Below, piece by piece: positions 54,163-63,781 of a stretch of 64,000 bases of DNA. The position numbers and the translations under genes are program-made. Numbering within the stretch: the stretch's first letter is position 1; each line of letters starts with the position of its first letter. This stretch comes from Reichenbachiella agariperforans (GTDB taxonomy: Bacteria; Bacteroidota; Bacteroidia; Cytophagales; Cyclobacteriaceae), in contig NZ_FRAA01000001.1 in NCBI RefSeq assembly GCF_900142205.1, positions 526,803-590,802 of the forward strand. The letters run 5' to 3'. The notes beneath the pieces are model-generated. The model did not search any database. It was not told where the DNA came from and worked only from the letters and a program-made list of their open reading frames with translations.

Positions 54163-57132
54163 TTACTTCTTCACAGATTCAGGAGCACCTAAATAGCTAG
54201 CTGTATCCACGCCCTTCTTATACAAAGTGATTTTCTCCAATACCATTCCTGGATCGAGCATATAATACTTCAGCGTATGTTGACCTGCTGACAACTTTTG
54301 TTGCATGACAGACTGCTTCATGAGGTTATCTGTCACGGCATTGTTCCACCAGTCAGGATAGGTCCAGTCAGCCGCTTTGGCGTTTTCATGAAGATTCATT
54401 ACCTGTAGCTTTCCCCCGTCGATGGAAATGGCATAGATCAACCCTTCGTCTTTTTGAAAATTTAGCGTTGGCGAAAACCATGTTTGCAAATCGAAAGTAC
54501 CTGAATCTAATAGCACGATTTGATATTCCAAATAAGGCGTATTTTTCCCGGGTTCTTTCGTGGATGCCGTGACAGGTAGAGTCGTCACGGCCGAACCTGT
54601 GCGCCCCAAATTAGGGATCAACTCCCATGAAATACCCTTGACTTCTTTTTTACGCTGAAAGCTCGTTGCCTCCATGCTTACAATCCCTCTATTTTCCACG
54701 AATCCAGACGCTTTATTTGGCATATTGATACGTAATGGCACTTTGATCGTAAAACTCTGACTAGAAGTGCTTGATAGCAAAATCTCCCCTTCAGTCTGTC
54801 CAGCAGGGACTTTTTCCCAATCCACACTGACAAATATTTTCTCTTCATATTGAACAGATCCCTCTGTAGAGGAGAGTTTTATCCAATCATTTTTCGCTTC
54901 AAGTTTATAGTTGAGGTTTTTAGCCCCTGTATTGAAAACCTCTAAATAATAACGCTGATCATTGAGCGGATCAAAGGTCGAAAAACTATGACTATTCACC
55001 CCTCTGGCATTTCGTCCAGAACTACCTTCCCCATACTCTAAGACATAGCCCAATCCTGCACGAGTAGGCACTTGGATATAAGAAACCTCCGGCATTTTAT
55101 TGACCTTCGGGTCAAACCAACTGACATGTCCCATGTGGGTTTGCTCCATGATGTGGTTCCACTTACCGTTCGCAAATTCGTTGTGCTGCTGGAGAAGGTC
55201 CGCATCTTTGAAGAAGAGTGCTTTTGTGTGGTCAGCATAATAGTTGGTCGAAGCTCTATTCTGTGTACGATACAGTTTATTTTTGGCAGCTGCCACATAC
55301 ATCTCATTCATGTTGGCGCATGCTTCTACAGGATACAAAACCAGTTGGTAAAAAGCATCTTGTGCTTCCTTTGGTAGTTTAGCCTTGATGCGCTGAGCTT
55401 TGATTAGCAATTCATTGTAATCCTCCACGACGGTTTCCGCTTCTCTAAAATTGGTTAGGCTATAAGTATCATGTGCTAACAACTCAGGTTTTCTCCTTGC
55501 ATTGTATTTGGTATAGCGTGCTAAAATTTCTCCGATTTCCTTGGCATATTGCCCACCAAACTGAGCATCTGCCCATTGTGTATAGTACCCAGGTAGATCA
55601 TTTGCTTTGATAGCTGTAGGATCCCAAGCATAATCCAAAAAGAAGTTGATCGGCAAATCCATCGGTTTCAAATCCCCCACATTGACCAACCAAATCTCAT
55701 CTACACCATATTCATAAGTCAGTCGCATCTGCTCCCACACATGCTCTATCTGCACAGTATTGAGCCACTTGTAGCTCCTAGGCCCACCTACAAAATCAAA
55801 GTGGTAATACATGCCATATCCTCCTTTTCTAGGCTTGGCATCTAACGCTGGGAGTACTCTCACTTGTCCCCAATTGTCATCACAAAGCAATAGGGTCACA
55901 TCATCTGGCACACGCATCCCTTTGTCATAGTACTCCTGCACTTCTTTGTACAAGGCCCAAACTTGTGGTGTTTCTTCAGCTGGCTTGCCTGTGACCTCTG
56001 CGATGATTTTACGCTGGTCGTTGACTATTTTTTCCAATAGTTCGATGTTAGTCCCTTCTCCCATGGCTTCATCACCATCCCCACGCATAGCGAGCGTCAC
56101 GACTTTTTCTTGTCCTTGGGTGCGTACCATACCATCTCTCCAAAACTTTTGAAGATTTTCAGGGTTGGCATCATAGTTCCAAGCCCCCTCACCATAGCGA
56201 TTCCATTCCACGTGGGCACGCATCAATGGTTCGTGGTGAGAAGTGGATAACACGATCCCCATTTCATTGGCCAATGGTGCACTCAAAGAATCATCATCCC
56301 ACAATGATTTGCCCCACATAGCAGGCCACAGGTAGTTTCCTTTCATCCTCAGGATCAACTCAAAGACTTTCTCATAGAAATCATGGTTGATTCCTCCAAA
56401 TCTCTCTCTCGCCCACCCTGACAATGCAGGATCTTCGTCATTGAGAAATATCCCTCTATATTTCACTTTGGGCTCGCCAGTGGTGTGTACGCCCGTTTTT
56501 ACATATACATTCTCCCGAGACTGGATCGGCGCATCTGCCCACCAGTACCAAGGCGAAACGCCCATAGACTCGGACAATTCAAACATGCCGAATATCGTCC
56601 CTCTCTTGTCACTACCTACGATCACCAGCGCATTGTCGACTCCCTCCATAGGCTGCTTGACAGGTAGGATTAAAAACTGTTCCCATTTACCTTTGAGGTC
56701 TGAAATATCAATCTTCCCATTGGCTATCAACTGATCAATTAGCGTACTTTTCCCTACAGTACCTACTATCACAGCGTTTTTTGAGGTCAGCTCATCCCCA
56801 ATGGTCAATTCGGCTGCTTGTCCAGAGACATGACTCAAATCTTTTTGAAACAATCCCGCAATTTTCAACACACCCGCATGATCAGAACTACTGACTAGGA
56901 TAGTGGCTGGTGTTCCCTTCATGATGAGGGGAAAATGATTTTTCCCCTTTTGGGTGGTTAAGAACGATGCCTCGGGAAATGGTGTGTCAGTTGGGATGAC
57001 GTTCACCTTATCAAAGTCATCGTTGCTTGCCATTTGAATGGCCCTAGCGTCCGAAGAAACAATTAACAATAGCGTAAATACACTAAAAAAGAGATTGGTC
57101 AGAAAGGTTTGATATTTTGTAATAGTAGTCAT
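54163..57132 (-). CDS. GH115 xylan alpha-1,2-(4-O-methyl)glucuronidase
   Basis: A 989-residue exported enzyme of usual GH115 length. The signal peptide lies at about residues 10-32. The family's N-terminal domain (PATILVSSSDHAGVLKIAGLFQKDL) leads into the catalytic barrel, with KYRGIFLNDEDPALSGWARE near residues 223-240, LRMKGNYLWPAMW and LLLCDDNWGQVR. The C-terminal part is a beta-sandwich (ISVDWEKVPAGQ, then YYMLDPGMVLEKITLY). It removes (methyl)glucuronic acid side chains from xylan, feeding the dehydrogenase at 47797. Its ATG lies 186 bases after the SusD stop, past a hairpin. Confidence 0.93.
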   Translation of the reverse strand: MTTITKYQTFLTNLFFSVFTLLLIVSSDARAIQMASNDDFDKVNVIPTDTPFPEASFLTTQKGKNHFPLIMKGTPATILVSSSDHAGVLKIAGLFQKDLSHVSGQAAELTIGDELTSKNAVIVGTVGKSTLIDQLIANGKIDISDLKGKWEQFLILPVKQPMEGVDNALVIVGSDKRGTIFGMFELSESMGVSPWYWWADAPIQSRENVYVKTGVHTTGEPKVKYRGIFLNDEDPALSGWARERFGGINHDFYEKVFELILRMKGNYLWPAMWGKSLWDDDSLSAPLANEMGIVLSTSHHEPLMRAHVEWNRYGEGAWNYDANPENLQKFWRDGMVRTQGQEKVVTLAMRGDGDEAMGEGTNIELLEKIVNDQRKIIAEVTGKPAEETPQVWALYKEVQEYYDKGMRVPDDVTLLLCDDNWGQVRVLPALDAKPRKGGYGMYYHFDFVGGPRSYKWLNTVQIEHVWEQMRLTYEYGVDEIWLVNVGDLKPMDLPINFFLDYAWDPTAIKANDLPGYYTQWADAQFGGQYAKEIGEILARYTKYNARRKPELLAHDTYSLTNFREAETVVEDYNELLIKAQRIKAKLPKEAQDAFYQLVLYPVEACANMNEMYVAAAKNKLYRTQNRASTNYYADHTKALFFKDADLLQQHNEFANGKWNHIMEQTHMGHVSWFDPKVNKMPEVSYIQVPTRAGLGYVLEYGEGSSGRNARGVNSHSFSTFDPLNDQRYYLEVFNTGAKNLNYKLEAKNDWIKLSSTEGSVQYEEKIFVSVDWEKVPAGQTEGEILLSSTSSQSFTIKVPLRINMPNKASGFVENRGIVSMEATSFQRKKEVKGISWELIPNLGRTGSAVTTLPVTASTKEPGKNTPYLEYQIVLLDSGTFDLQTWFSPTLNFQKDEGLIYAISIDGGKLQVMNLHENAKAADWTYPDWWNNAVTDNLMKQSVMQQKLSAGQHTLKYYMLDPGMVLEKITLYKKGVDTASYLGAPESVKK

Positions 57133-57255
57133 TTATCTTTCAATTAAATGGGTAATTTATTTCCACAGTCATTATCACTTCACAATATGCCACTTTTGAT
57201 TGTCTTCCTAAACATAAGACGTCATCATTTTACCAGCTATCAAATATTAACAAAA

Positions 57256-57293
57256 CACCCTCCTGAGACTTTAAATAAGAAATCAGGAGGGTG
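57256..57293 (-). terminator. Attenuator-like hairpin between SusD and GH115
   Basis: CACCCTCCTGA (57256-57266) pairs perfectly with TCAGGAGGGTG (57283-57293) around a 16-base loop. On the minus strand TTTTGTTAAT follows. Because the operon continues, it probably reduces read-through, so that SusC and SusD exceed the enzymes. Confidence 0.65.
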
Positions 57294-57317
57294 AAACACT
57301 ATTTACTATTATTTATT

Positions 57318-59249
57318 TTATTCATACCCAGGGTTTTGGTAGTTATCCTTATATGCTTCATCTCCATCCATCCTGTCCAGCTGTCCTTGTGGTATTGGGC
57401 GCAAATACATGTAAGGCTCAATCTCTCGATTTACAGTTGCAGGAGTATCTCCTACAGTTGGCGATATCTGATAGGTTCCAGCATACTCTTCCCACTTCTG
57501 GGTACGTGCTAGATCAAACCAACGATACCCCTCCCCGAAGTATTCACGAGAACGCTCATCCAGAATATAGTTAATATCAATAGTCGCTGGAGTAGCAGCT
57601 TGCATAGCAGCACTATTATCCTCGATTCTCTCCATATCCTGAGACACATCATATCTCCACATACCTGCACGCCCTCTAATCACATTGATCAATTGTCTCG
57701 CCGTGTATATTCCTGATGCACCTTTGACAGCCGCTTCAGCAGCCACAAAATACAATTCAGAAAATTTCAAGATGTTATAAGGACGCGATGAGGATACTTT
57801 GTCATCATTGTAATCTTTTCCTTGACGATAGGGACCCAATTTCCAAAGCCCAGGAAAAACACCTCTGGAAATCTTATCTATTGGTACCACAAAATCAGCC
57901 CGTCCAGGTAAATAACCTGCCTCTGTTCCATCATTGTATGTGTCATCATAGAGAATCCCTCCTGGATCACTCGGAATAAATGAAAGCACAGGCTCATTGG
58001 GTGCTATTGGTAAAAAATTAGCTCCATAGAGTTCGGTCTCAGTGCGACTAGTGTTGTAGTTCCAAGTAGCACGATACACACTGGTGAATGTACCATCAAA
58101 TCGAGAATCAGTCGTCTTATCTGCAAATGTATTGGTAAAGACACCAATTGAAGGAGCCATACGTGACCACTGACGGCTATACGCCTGCCCAGCTTGTACA
58201 GTTCTAAAGAATGCATCCACAGGACTCCAAGTCGCGGGGTCAGAACTTGCTTTGGTTATATGGAAATAACATGTTACCATCCAAACAGACTGATTCTGTG
58301 CATCACCACCATTCCAGCCAGTTACGTTACCCTCATTGTATTTGGCACTATACTCTGTATGATCAGCCCATAGCATGATTTCACTATTGCGATCGTTCTG
58401 AGCTAAGTTGACATCATAATATGTAGGTTGCAACGAATATGGCCCAGGATTGTCAATACCTGCTGTCGCTACATCATACGCTAATTGATAATACTGCGTA
58501 GCAGACATACCATCAGGATCTGTTCGATCTGTCTCGGGATACGTAGGGATGTTATTAGGATTCTCTAACCACCACGCATAGGTCAAATAGGCTTTAGACA
58601 AAATGAGTCTTGCTACGTTTTTGGTCACCCCTCCTATCACACGTGGGTTATCAGGCAAATCCTCTACTGCTTGTTCCAAATCTGGAAACACTCCTCTGGT
58701 ATAAACCTCAGGCACTGTATTTCTCACAGATTTAAGACTAGGAGCTGTATTAAATTCCAATTCTCCACCTCCCAAATCTAAAGGAACACCACCAAAGGTT
58801 TGAACCAATAGAGCGTAACCATAAGCTCGAAAGAACCTTGCTTCGGCAATTAACTCATCAGGCATGGCAGCTTCTGTGCCATTGGCTATGATTGCACTGG
58901 CGGAGTTGATCGCCGAATAAGACTCGTTCCATAGCACATCAAAACGGCTATTTTGAGCATCAGGAATCCCTAAACCAGACAAATCGGCCGCCTGAAAATT
59001 CCCATCGGCCTGTGAACCATAAGTGTACTCATCCGTACCCGTTTCGGTAGCGTTATAATAATATGGCTGTCCGTAAACTCTTCTCAGATTAGCATAAAGT
59101 CCCGTCAAACCACCCACAACTCCTTCTTCTGTTTTGAAAAAGCCTGGCTCAAATCGTTCACGAGTAGTCTCTTCCAGAATGTCGTTGCACCCTGCGGTCA
59201 AAAGCAAGCCTAAAAAGGCTACTAATATTGTTTTATTAAATCTTTGCAT
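57318..59249 (-). CDS. SusD/RagB-family glycan-binding lipoprotein (xylan locus)
   Basis: A 643-residue lipoprotein, lipobox ending at Cys21 (LTAGC). Family features: the opening FKTEEGVVGGLTGLYANLRRVYG, the helical ELIAEARFFRAYGYALLVQTFGGVPL, and the closing LDERSREYFGEGYRWFDLARTQKWEEYAGT. It is longer than the beta-glucan SusD, as is usual for xylan-type proteins. It pairs with the SusC encoded 11 bases upstream. Confidence 0.95.
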   Translation of the reverse strand: MQRFNKTILVAFLGLLLTAGCNDILEETTRERFEPGFFKTEEGVVGGLTGLYANLRRVYGQPYYYNATETGTDEYTYGSQADGNFQAADLSGLGIPDAQNSRFDVLWNESYSAINSASAIIANGTEAAMPDELIAEARFFRAYGYALLVQTFGGVPLDLGGGELEFNTAPSLKSVRNTVPEVYTRGVFPDLEQAVEDLPDNPRVIGGVTKNVARLILSKAYLTYAWWLENPNNIPTYPETDRTDPDGMSATQYYQLAYDVATAGIDNPGPYSLQPTYYDVNLAQNDRNSEIMLWADHTEYSAKYNEGNVTGWNGGDAQNQSVWMVTCYFHITKASSDPATWSPVDAFFRTVQAGQAYSRQWSRMAPSIGVFTNTFADKTTDSRFDGTFTSVYRATWNYNTSRTETELYGANFLPIAPNEPVLSFIPSDPGGILYDDTYNDGTEAGYLPGRADFVVPIDKISRGVFPGLWKLGPYRQGKDYNDDKVSSSRPYNILKFSELYFVAAEAAVKGASGIYTARQLINVIRGRAGMWRYDVSQDMERIEDNSAAMQAATPATIDINYILDERSREYFGEGYRWFDLARTQKWEEYAGTYQISPTVGDTPATVNREIEPYMYLRPIPQGQLDRMDGDEAYKDNYQNPGYE

Positions 59250-59260
59250 GATTACAATCG

Positions 59261-62200
59261 TTAAAATGTCAGATTAATTCCGAGTAAATACGTGCGTGTA
59301 GCAGGAGCATTTGTACCAATAACTGGCAATCGCTCCTGAATATCAGTCGTCACTGCTTGATTTTCGTCCCCATAGGAGTTAGACTCAGGATCCATGCCTG
59401 ATTCCTTATGGTATGGCGAGAACATCACCAATGGATTCTGTGCTGTAGCATACACTCTCAATTTGCTAATACCCGCTTTATCAAGCCAGTTACCTCCAAA
59501 ATTATAACCCAAAGAGATCGTTCTAATCTTCAGATACGATGCGTCAAAGTAGGCTAAAGTACTACCATATTTGGGGTTATCCCCAGCGGTTAACCCTCCA
59601 GGTCTTGGATATTTAGCATCCGTATTTTCAGGTGTCCAGTAGTCCACATCCACGTTGTTGTGGCGACCACTCAATAGATTGAGATAACTGGATGTACCGT
59701 ATAACGTGGAGATCACTGTACCTCCCTTTTTAAAAGCTCCAACGATGCTCAAGTCAATCCCTTTGTAAGACAAACGTGTATTAAAACCACCTTGCCAATC
59801 AGGATTAAAATTAAGGACCTGTCTGTCTTCAGCACCAATAGGTCTCACTGGAGTGCCATCTGAATTGTATTCCCCAGTGTACTCAACTTTAACCATCCCT
59901 GGATTGCCTCCTGGCTCTAGGATATCCATATGTTCATCTCCTTCTTGCCAAAGACCTGTCCTTTTGTAATCATATATTACATTGATCGGCTGACCTACAA
60001 ACCACCAGTTACCTACATTTTCTTCTTGTCCAGAAGTCAAAGACACCAGCTCATTTCGATTGGCATAAAGGTTGAAACCTGCTTCCCATGTAAAACCATC
60101 CAGGTTGTCGATAATTACACCACTTAGAGATAGTTCAATCCCTTTATTCTCTGTCTCTCCTACGTTAGACACAAAACTTCCTACCCCCGCTGTACTTGGC
60201 AAATCAACACTTAGCAGAATATCTTTTGTATGTTGTTTGTAGTATTCAACTGTACCATTCAATCGTCCCTGAAACAATCCAAAATCTAAACCGAAATTCC
60301 AAGTTTGTGTGTACTCCCATCCTAAGTCCGTATTAGGCAACTCAGACAAAATATAACCTGTCGAATAACTTTCATCACCATTGTCACCAAAGTTATAGAA
60401 CCGAGTACCTAATCTACCAAGTGTAGAATACGGGTCTATCGCCTGATTAGATGTTTCACCATATCCTACTCTTAGTTTCAGCATATTGATCTGAGAAACC
60501 CCTTGCATAAATGACTCATTAGCAATATTCCAACCCGCAGAGACAGCTGGATAAGTATGCCATTTATTACCTGGCGAGAGCCTCGACGAACCGTCTGATC
60601 TCAAAGTGGCACTAAGCATATAACGATTATCATAGGCATACATCAGACGCCCCATCCATGATCTCAACCCCCAAACGGAGTAATTTTGCTCGTCAGGGTT
60701 AATAATTATTTCCCCCTCAGCATAGCCAAGGTTATAATACTGAAAATGATCAGCAGGTAAGTCATTTGCTACGATTCGTGAGCTATTGTATTTTTCTTGT
60801 TGATTAGAATACAGAGCAAGAATATTTAATGAATGCTTCTCTGCAAATGTACGATCATAAGAAAGAATATTTTCCACAACCCAACTAGTGGTCACTGCAC
60901 TACTAATAGATGCAGATGAAGGCGCATTAGGGTCCGAGGCACTGGTCACACCAATCCCCGTAAAACTTCCTCCCTGTGAATTGCGATAGTTCATCCCTAA
61001 GTTCAAGCGATATTTCAATCCTTTCACCCAAGGAGCCTCTACTTCCCCATATATGTTATTATACGTACCAAAAGTTTTGGTTTCGCTCAACCACACATCC
61101 TGTGCATCTTCGATGGATTCCTTTGTCCATACTTTATAGATATCTTGTGAAGCCTGTGAGGCTCTTTTCAAGTTTCCTTGATCATCATAGGGGCTAGACA
61201 ATGGCGAAGAACCCAACGCATCGGCCACTCCTACTTGATTCCCCTCAGTTACACCATAACTGTTGTTAGACGTTAACCCGAAGCGAAAATACTCACCGAC
61301 ATTCTGATCTACAGCTGCACGCAACGAAAAGCGAGAATATTGATTAGTCGGCACGACTCCTTCATCCTTGTAGTAGCCCAAACCAAAGGAATAATTTCCA
61401 GTTTCAGAACCTTTGGCAACACTCACATCATGGCTCATTACTTTACCTGTTTGGTATAGCAAATCCTGCCAATCTGTATTGATATCATCAAATTCGTCTG
61501 AAGAGTTAGGATAAGTTGCCCCTCTGCCTAATTCGTCTACGGTGCGAATTGCCTCTGCTCTCATAGCCGCAAACTCCGGTCCATCCATCATCGGATAGTC
61601 TGAGAACAAAGTTTTCACACCATGAAAAGCATTATATGAAACGACCGCTTCTTGCCCTTTCCTACCTCTTTTGGTCGTTACGAGAATCACCCCATTAGCA
61701 CCTCTAGAGCCGTAAATAGCCGTAGCAGAAGCATCTTTGAGAATATCGACACTCTTGATACTATTCGGGTCAATATCACTAATAGATCCAGCAAATGGTA
61801 TTCCATCCAATACGACCAATGGATCATTACTAGCAGACAACGATCTTGTACCTCTAATTCTAATTTGCATCGTCGCTCCTGGTCTAGAAGAAGTCTGCGT
61901 CATGTCAACACCCGGCAATCGTCCTTGCAAGGCGTCTGTGATGTTAGCTGACGGAACCTCCCTCATTTCATCTCCGCCAATAGAAGCAACGGATCCAGTT
62001 ACTGCTTCTTTCCTCTGAACAGCACCATAACCTACAACCACCACCTCTTCCAGCGCCTGAACATCTAGAGGCAAACTTACATCCACAACGGACCGACCAT
62101 TTACACTGACCTCTTGCTTCAAATACCCAATAAAACTATAAATTAATGTAGCATCAGCAGGAACACTAATACTATACGCACCGTCAAAATCGGTGACAAC

Positions 62201-62386
62201 TCCTGTCGCTGTTCCTTTAACTAGGATACTCACCCCAGGTAGTGGTTCTCCACTTCCCTCTTCAACGACTTTACCGCTTATTTTAACATCCTGCGCCACA
62301 GCGACTAGACTGCCAAAAACAAGCAAACAACTGATTGCATAAAATTTAAGCAATCGATAAGAATAGTTACTTAGTCTTGTAATCAT
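59261..62386 (-). CDS. SusC/RagA-family TonB-linked outer-membrane transporter (xylan locus)
   Basis: A 1041-residue protein: signal peptide to about residue 31, a carboxypeptidase-regulatory-like domain (VKISGKVVEEGSGEPLPGVSILVKG, about 34-115), the TonB region LEEVVVVGYGAVQRKE, a plug (about 125-235) and a barrel ending in ATRTYLLGINLTF. It should import (glucurono)xylo-oligosaccharides with the SusD lipoprotein. First gene of the long minus-strand operon, with a predicted promoter overlapped by a LacI-type operator. Confidence 0.96.
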   Translation of the reverse strand: MITRLSNYSYRLLKFYAISCLLVFGSLVAVAQDVKISGKVVEEGSGEPLPGVSILVKGTATGVVTDFDGAYSISVPADATLIYSFIGYLKQEVSVNGRSVVDVSLPLDVQALEEVVVVGYGAVQRKEAVTGSVASIGGDEMREVPSANITDALQGRLPGVDMTQTSSRPGATMQIRIRGTRSLSASNDPLVVLDGIPFAGSISDIDPNSIKSVDILKDASATAIYGSRGANGVILVTTKRGRKGQEAVVSYNAFHGVKTLFSDYPMMDGPEFAAMRAEAIRTVDELGRGATYPNSSDEFDDINTDWQDLLYQTGKVMSHDVSVAKGSETGNYSFGLGYYKDEGVVPTNQYSRFSLRAAVDQNVGEYFRFGLTSNNSYGVTEGNQVGVADALGSSPLSSPYDDQGNLKRASQASQDIYKVWTKESIEDAQDVWLSETKTFGTYNNIYGEVEAPWVKGLKYRLNLGMNYRNSQGGSFTGIGVTSASDPNAPSSASISSAVTTSWVVENILSYDRTFAEKHSLNILALYSNQQEKYNSSRIVANDLPADHFQYYNLGYAEGEIIINPDEQNYSVWGLRSWMGRLMYAYDNRYMLSATLRSDGSSRLSPGNKWHTYPAVSAGWNIANESFMQGVSQINMLKLRVGYGETSNQAIDPYSTLGRLGTRFYNFGDNGDESYSTGYILSELPNTDLGWEYTQTWNFGLDFGLFQGRLNGTVEYYKQHTKDILLSVDLPSTAGVGSFVSNVGETENKGIELSLSGVIIDNLDGFTWEAGFNLYANRNELVSLTSGQEENVGNWWFVGQPINVIYDYKRTGLWQEGDEHMDILEPGGNPGMVKVEYTGEYNSDGTPVRPIGAEDRQVLNFNPDWQGGFNTRLSYKGIDLSIVGAFKKGGTVISTLYGTSSYLNLLSGRHNNVDVDYWTPENTDAKYPRPGGLTAGDNPKYGSTLAYFDASYLKIRTISLGYNFGGNWLDKAGISKLRVYATAQNPLVMFSPYHKESGMDPESNSYGDENQAVTTDIQERLPVIGTNAPATRTYLLGINLTF

Positions 62387-62510
62387 GATTCATATAATAA
62401 AGTTTGATTTAAGTTTTACCCAAAACACACCAAAAGACCATATAAATGACTCAGTCACTATTTAATTCATACCATGCCATCACAATGCTCCCATAGTCCT
62501 TGGGAATATT

Positions 62511-62541
62511 CAAATGTATGGAGAATTTTAATTACACGCAA
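62511..62541 (-). promoter_or_regulatory. Predicted promoter of the xylan SusC operon
   Basis: On the minus strand TTG (62541-62539), a 20-base spacer and TACATTTG (62518-62511), a full match to the Bacteroidota consensus. The TTG lies inside the palindrome at 62536-62551. The transcript would have a leader of about 115 bases before the SusC start at 62386. Confidence 0.75.
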
Positions 62542-62551
62542 TCGATTGCAT
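62536..62551. promoter_or_regulatory. Predicted LacI-family operator, copy 2
   Basis: ACGCAATCGATTGCAT contains a perfect 12-bp palindrome GCAATCGATTGC. It differs from the copy at 48809-48824 at two positions. It lies 90 bases before the LacI-family gene and over the -33 box of SusC, so binding should block SusC transcription. Confidence 0.75.
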
Positions 62552-62575
62552 AATATTTCATATAACCAATGTAAA

Positions 62576-62606
62576 TTGTGATAAATAAAAAGTCAACCTA
62601 CCTTTA
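62576..62606 (+). promoter_or_regulatory. Predicted promoter of the LacI-family gene
   Basis: TTG (62576-62578), a 20-base spacer and TACCTTTA (62599-62606, one mismatch to TAnnTTTG). It does not overlap the operator, which ends 24 bases upstream, so the regulator gene may be expressed constitutively or only weakly autoregulated. Confidence 0.55.
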
Positions 62607-62640
62607 GCCTATAAAAAGGACTAAGCAAGGACAGCTAAGA

Positions 62641-63672
62641 ATGAAAAAAAGTAAAGAGGTTACCATATACGACATAGCTAGTGCGCTCAATGTCTCTCCT
62701 TCGACCGTATCTAGAGCCCTCAAAAAACACAAAAGCATAGGCAAGGAAACCATCAAAAAAGTAGAAAAGAAGGCAACACAAATGGGCTACCGTCCTAATA
62801 GAGTAGCAGCCAATCTACGTACGCAAAAAACGAACACCATAGGCGTCATTGTTCCTCGTGTAGACCGACCATTTATCTCTACGCTCATCAGTGGCATAGA
62901 GTCAGAAGCGAAAGCGAAAGGTTATCATGTCATATTCACCCAATCACACGACAAAATCAAACTAGAAAAGGAAAATGCAAAACTACTTTTCAACTACCGT
63001 GTAGATGGCATCATCGTATCTCTCGCTATGGAAACAAACAATTACGATCATTTCCTACCCTTCAAAGACAAAGACATCCCACTAGTATTCGTGGATAGAG
63101 TCACCGAAAGCCTAGATACTGATCTCGTCGTAATAGACAATACGCAGTCTGCTCAGATCGCAACCCAGCACCTCATCGACCAAGGCTGCAAACGCATCGC
63201 TCATCTCGCTGGAGCACAGCACCGAAACGTCTACCTCAATCGACGAAAAGGCTATGAAAAAGCACTCTTAGAAAACGGATTCATTGTAGAGAAAAAGCGC
63301 ATTATAGAACTAAAACAACTCTCAGCAGAAGAGGGTTATCAATCCGCCAAAACACTACTCAAACAAAACCCTCGCCCTGACGGAATCTTCACAGCTAACG
63401 ATACCACAGCTGTTAGTGTCATCCAGTGCGCCAAAGAGCTGGGGATCAAAATCCCAGAAGAACTCGCCGTAGTAGGATTCAACAATGACCCTATCTCTAC
63501 TATCATCGACCCTGCACTATCCACCATCAATCATCCTGCTCGGGAAATGGGAGAAATAGCAGCTAGACAACTGCTTAGCGACAAAAAAGATTCTATAATA
63601 GAATCCTCCAACATCATCAAACTCAAGACTGAGCTGATTCAAAGAGCCTCTAGTACGAGAATCGAAAAATAA
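62641..63672 (+). CDS. LacI-family transcriptional regulator of the xylan locus
   Basis: A 343-residue DNA-binding protein. The N-terminal helix-turn-helix (VTIYDIASALNVSPSTVSRALKKHKSIGKETIKKV) is followed by the hinge helix PNRVAANLRTQKT and a periplasmic-binding-protein-like sensor domain (about 65-340; GVIVPRVDRPFISTLISGIE, GIFTANDTTAVSVIQ, VVGFNNDPIS). It is divergent from SusC. Two matching palindromes, one upstream of SusC and one upstream of the dehydrogenase-xylanase operon, are its likely sites. The inducer is probably a xylo- or glucurono-xylo-oligosaccharide or derived sugar, by inference. Confidence 0.94.
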   Translation: MKKSKEVTIYDIASALNVSPSTVSRALKKHKSIGKETIKKVEKKATQMGYRPNRVAANLRTQKTNTIGVIVPRVDRPFISTLISGIESEAKAKGYHVIFTQSHDKIKLEKENAKLLFNYRVDGIIVSLAMETNNYDHFLPFKDKDIPLVFVDRVTESLDTDLVVIDNTQSAQIATQHLIDQGCKRIAHLAGAQHRNVYLNRRKGYEKALLENGFIVEKKRIIELKQLSAEEGYQSAKTLLKQNPRPDGIFTANDTTAVSVIQCAKELGIKIPEELAVVGFNNDPISTIIDPALSTINHPAREMGEIAARQLLSDKKDSIIESSNIIKLKTELIQRASSTRIEK

Positions 63673-63781
63673 CTTATTTCACCTTAATGAACAGTGCATA
63701 TCATATCACCGAATGGACAACTAGACTATCAAAAGTTGGCAAAACAATTACATTTAGGAAATAAAACAGATGTACTCATCT

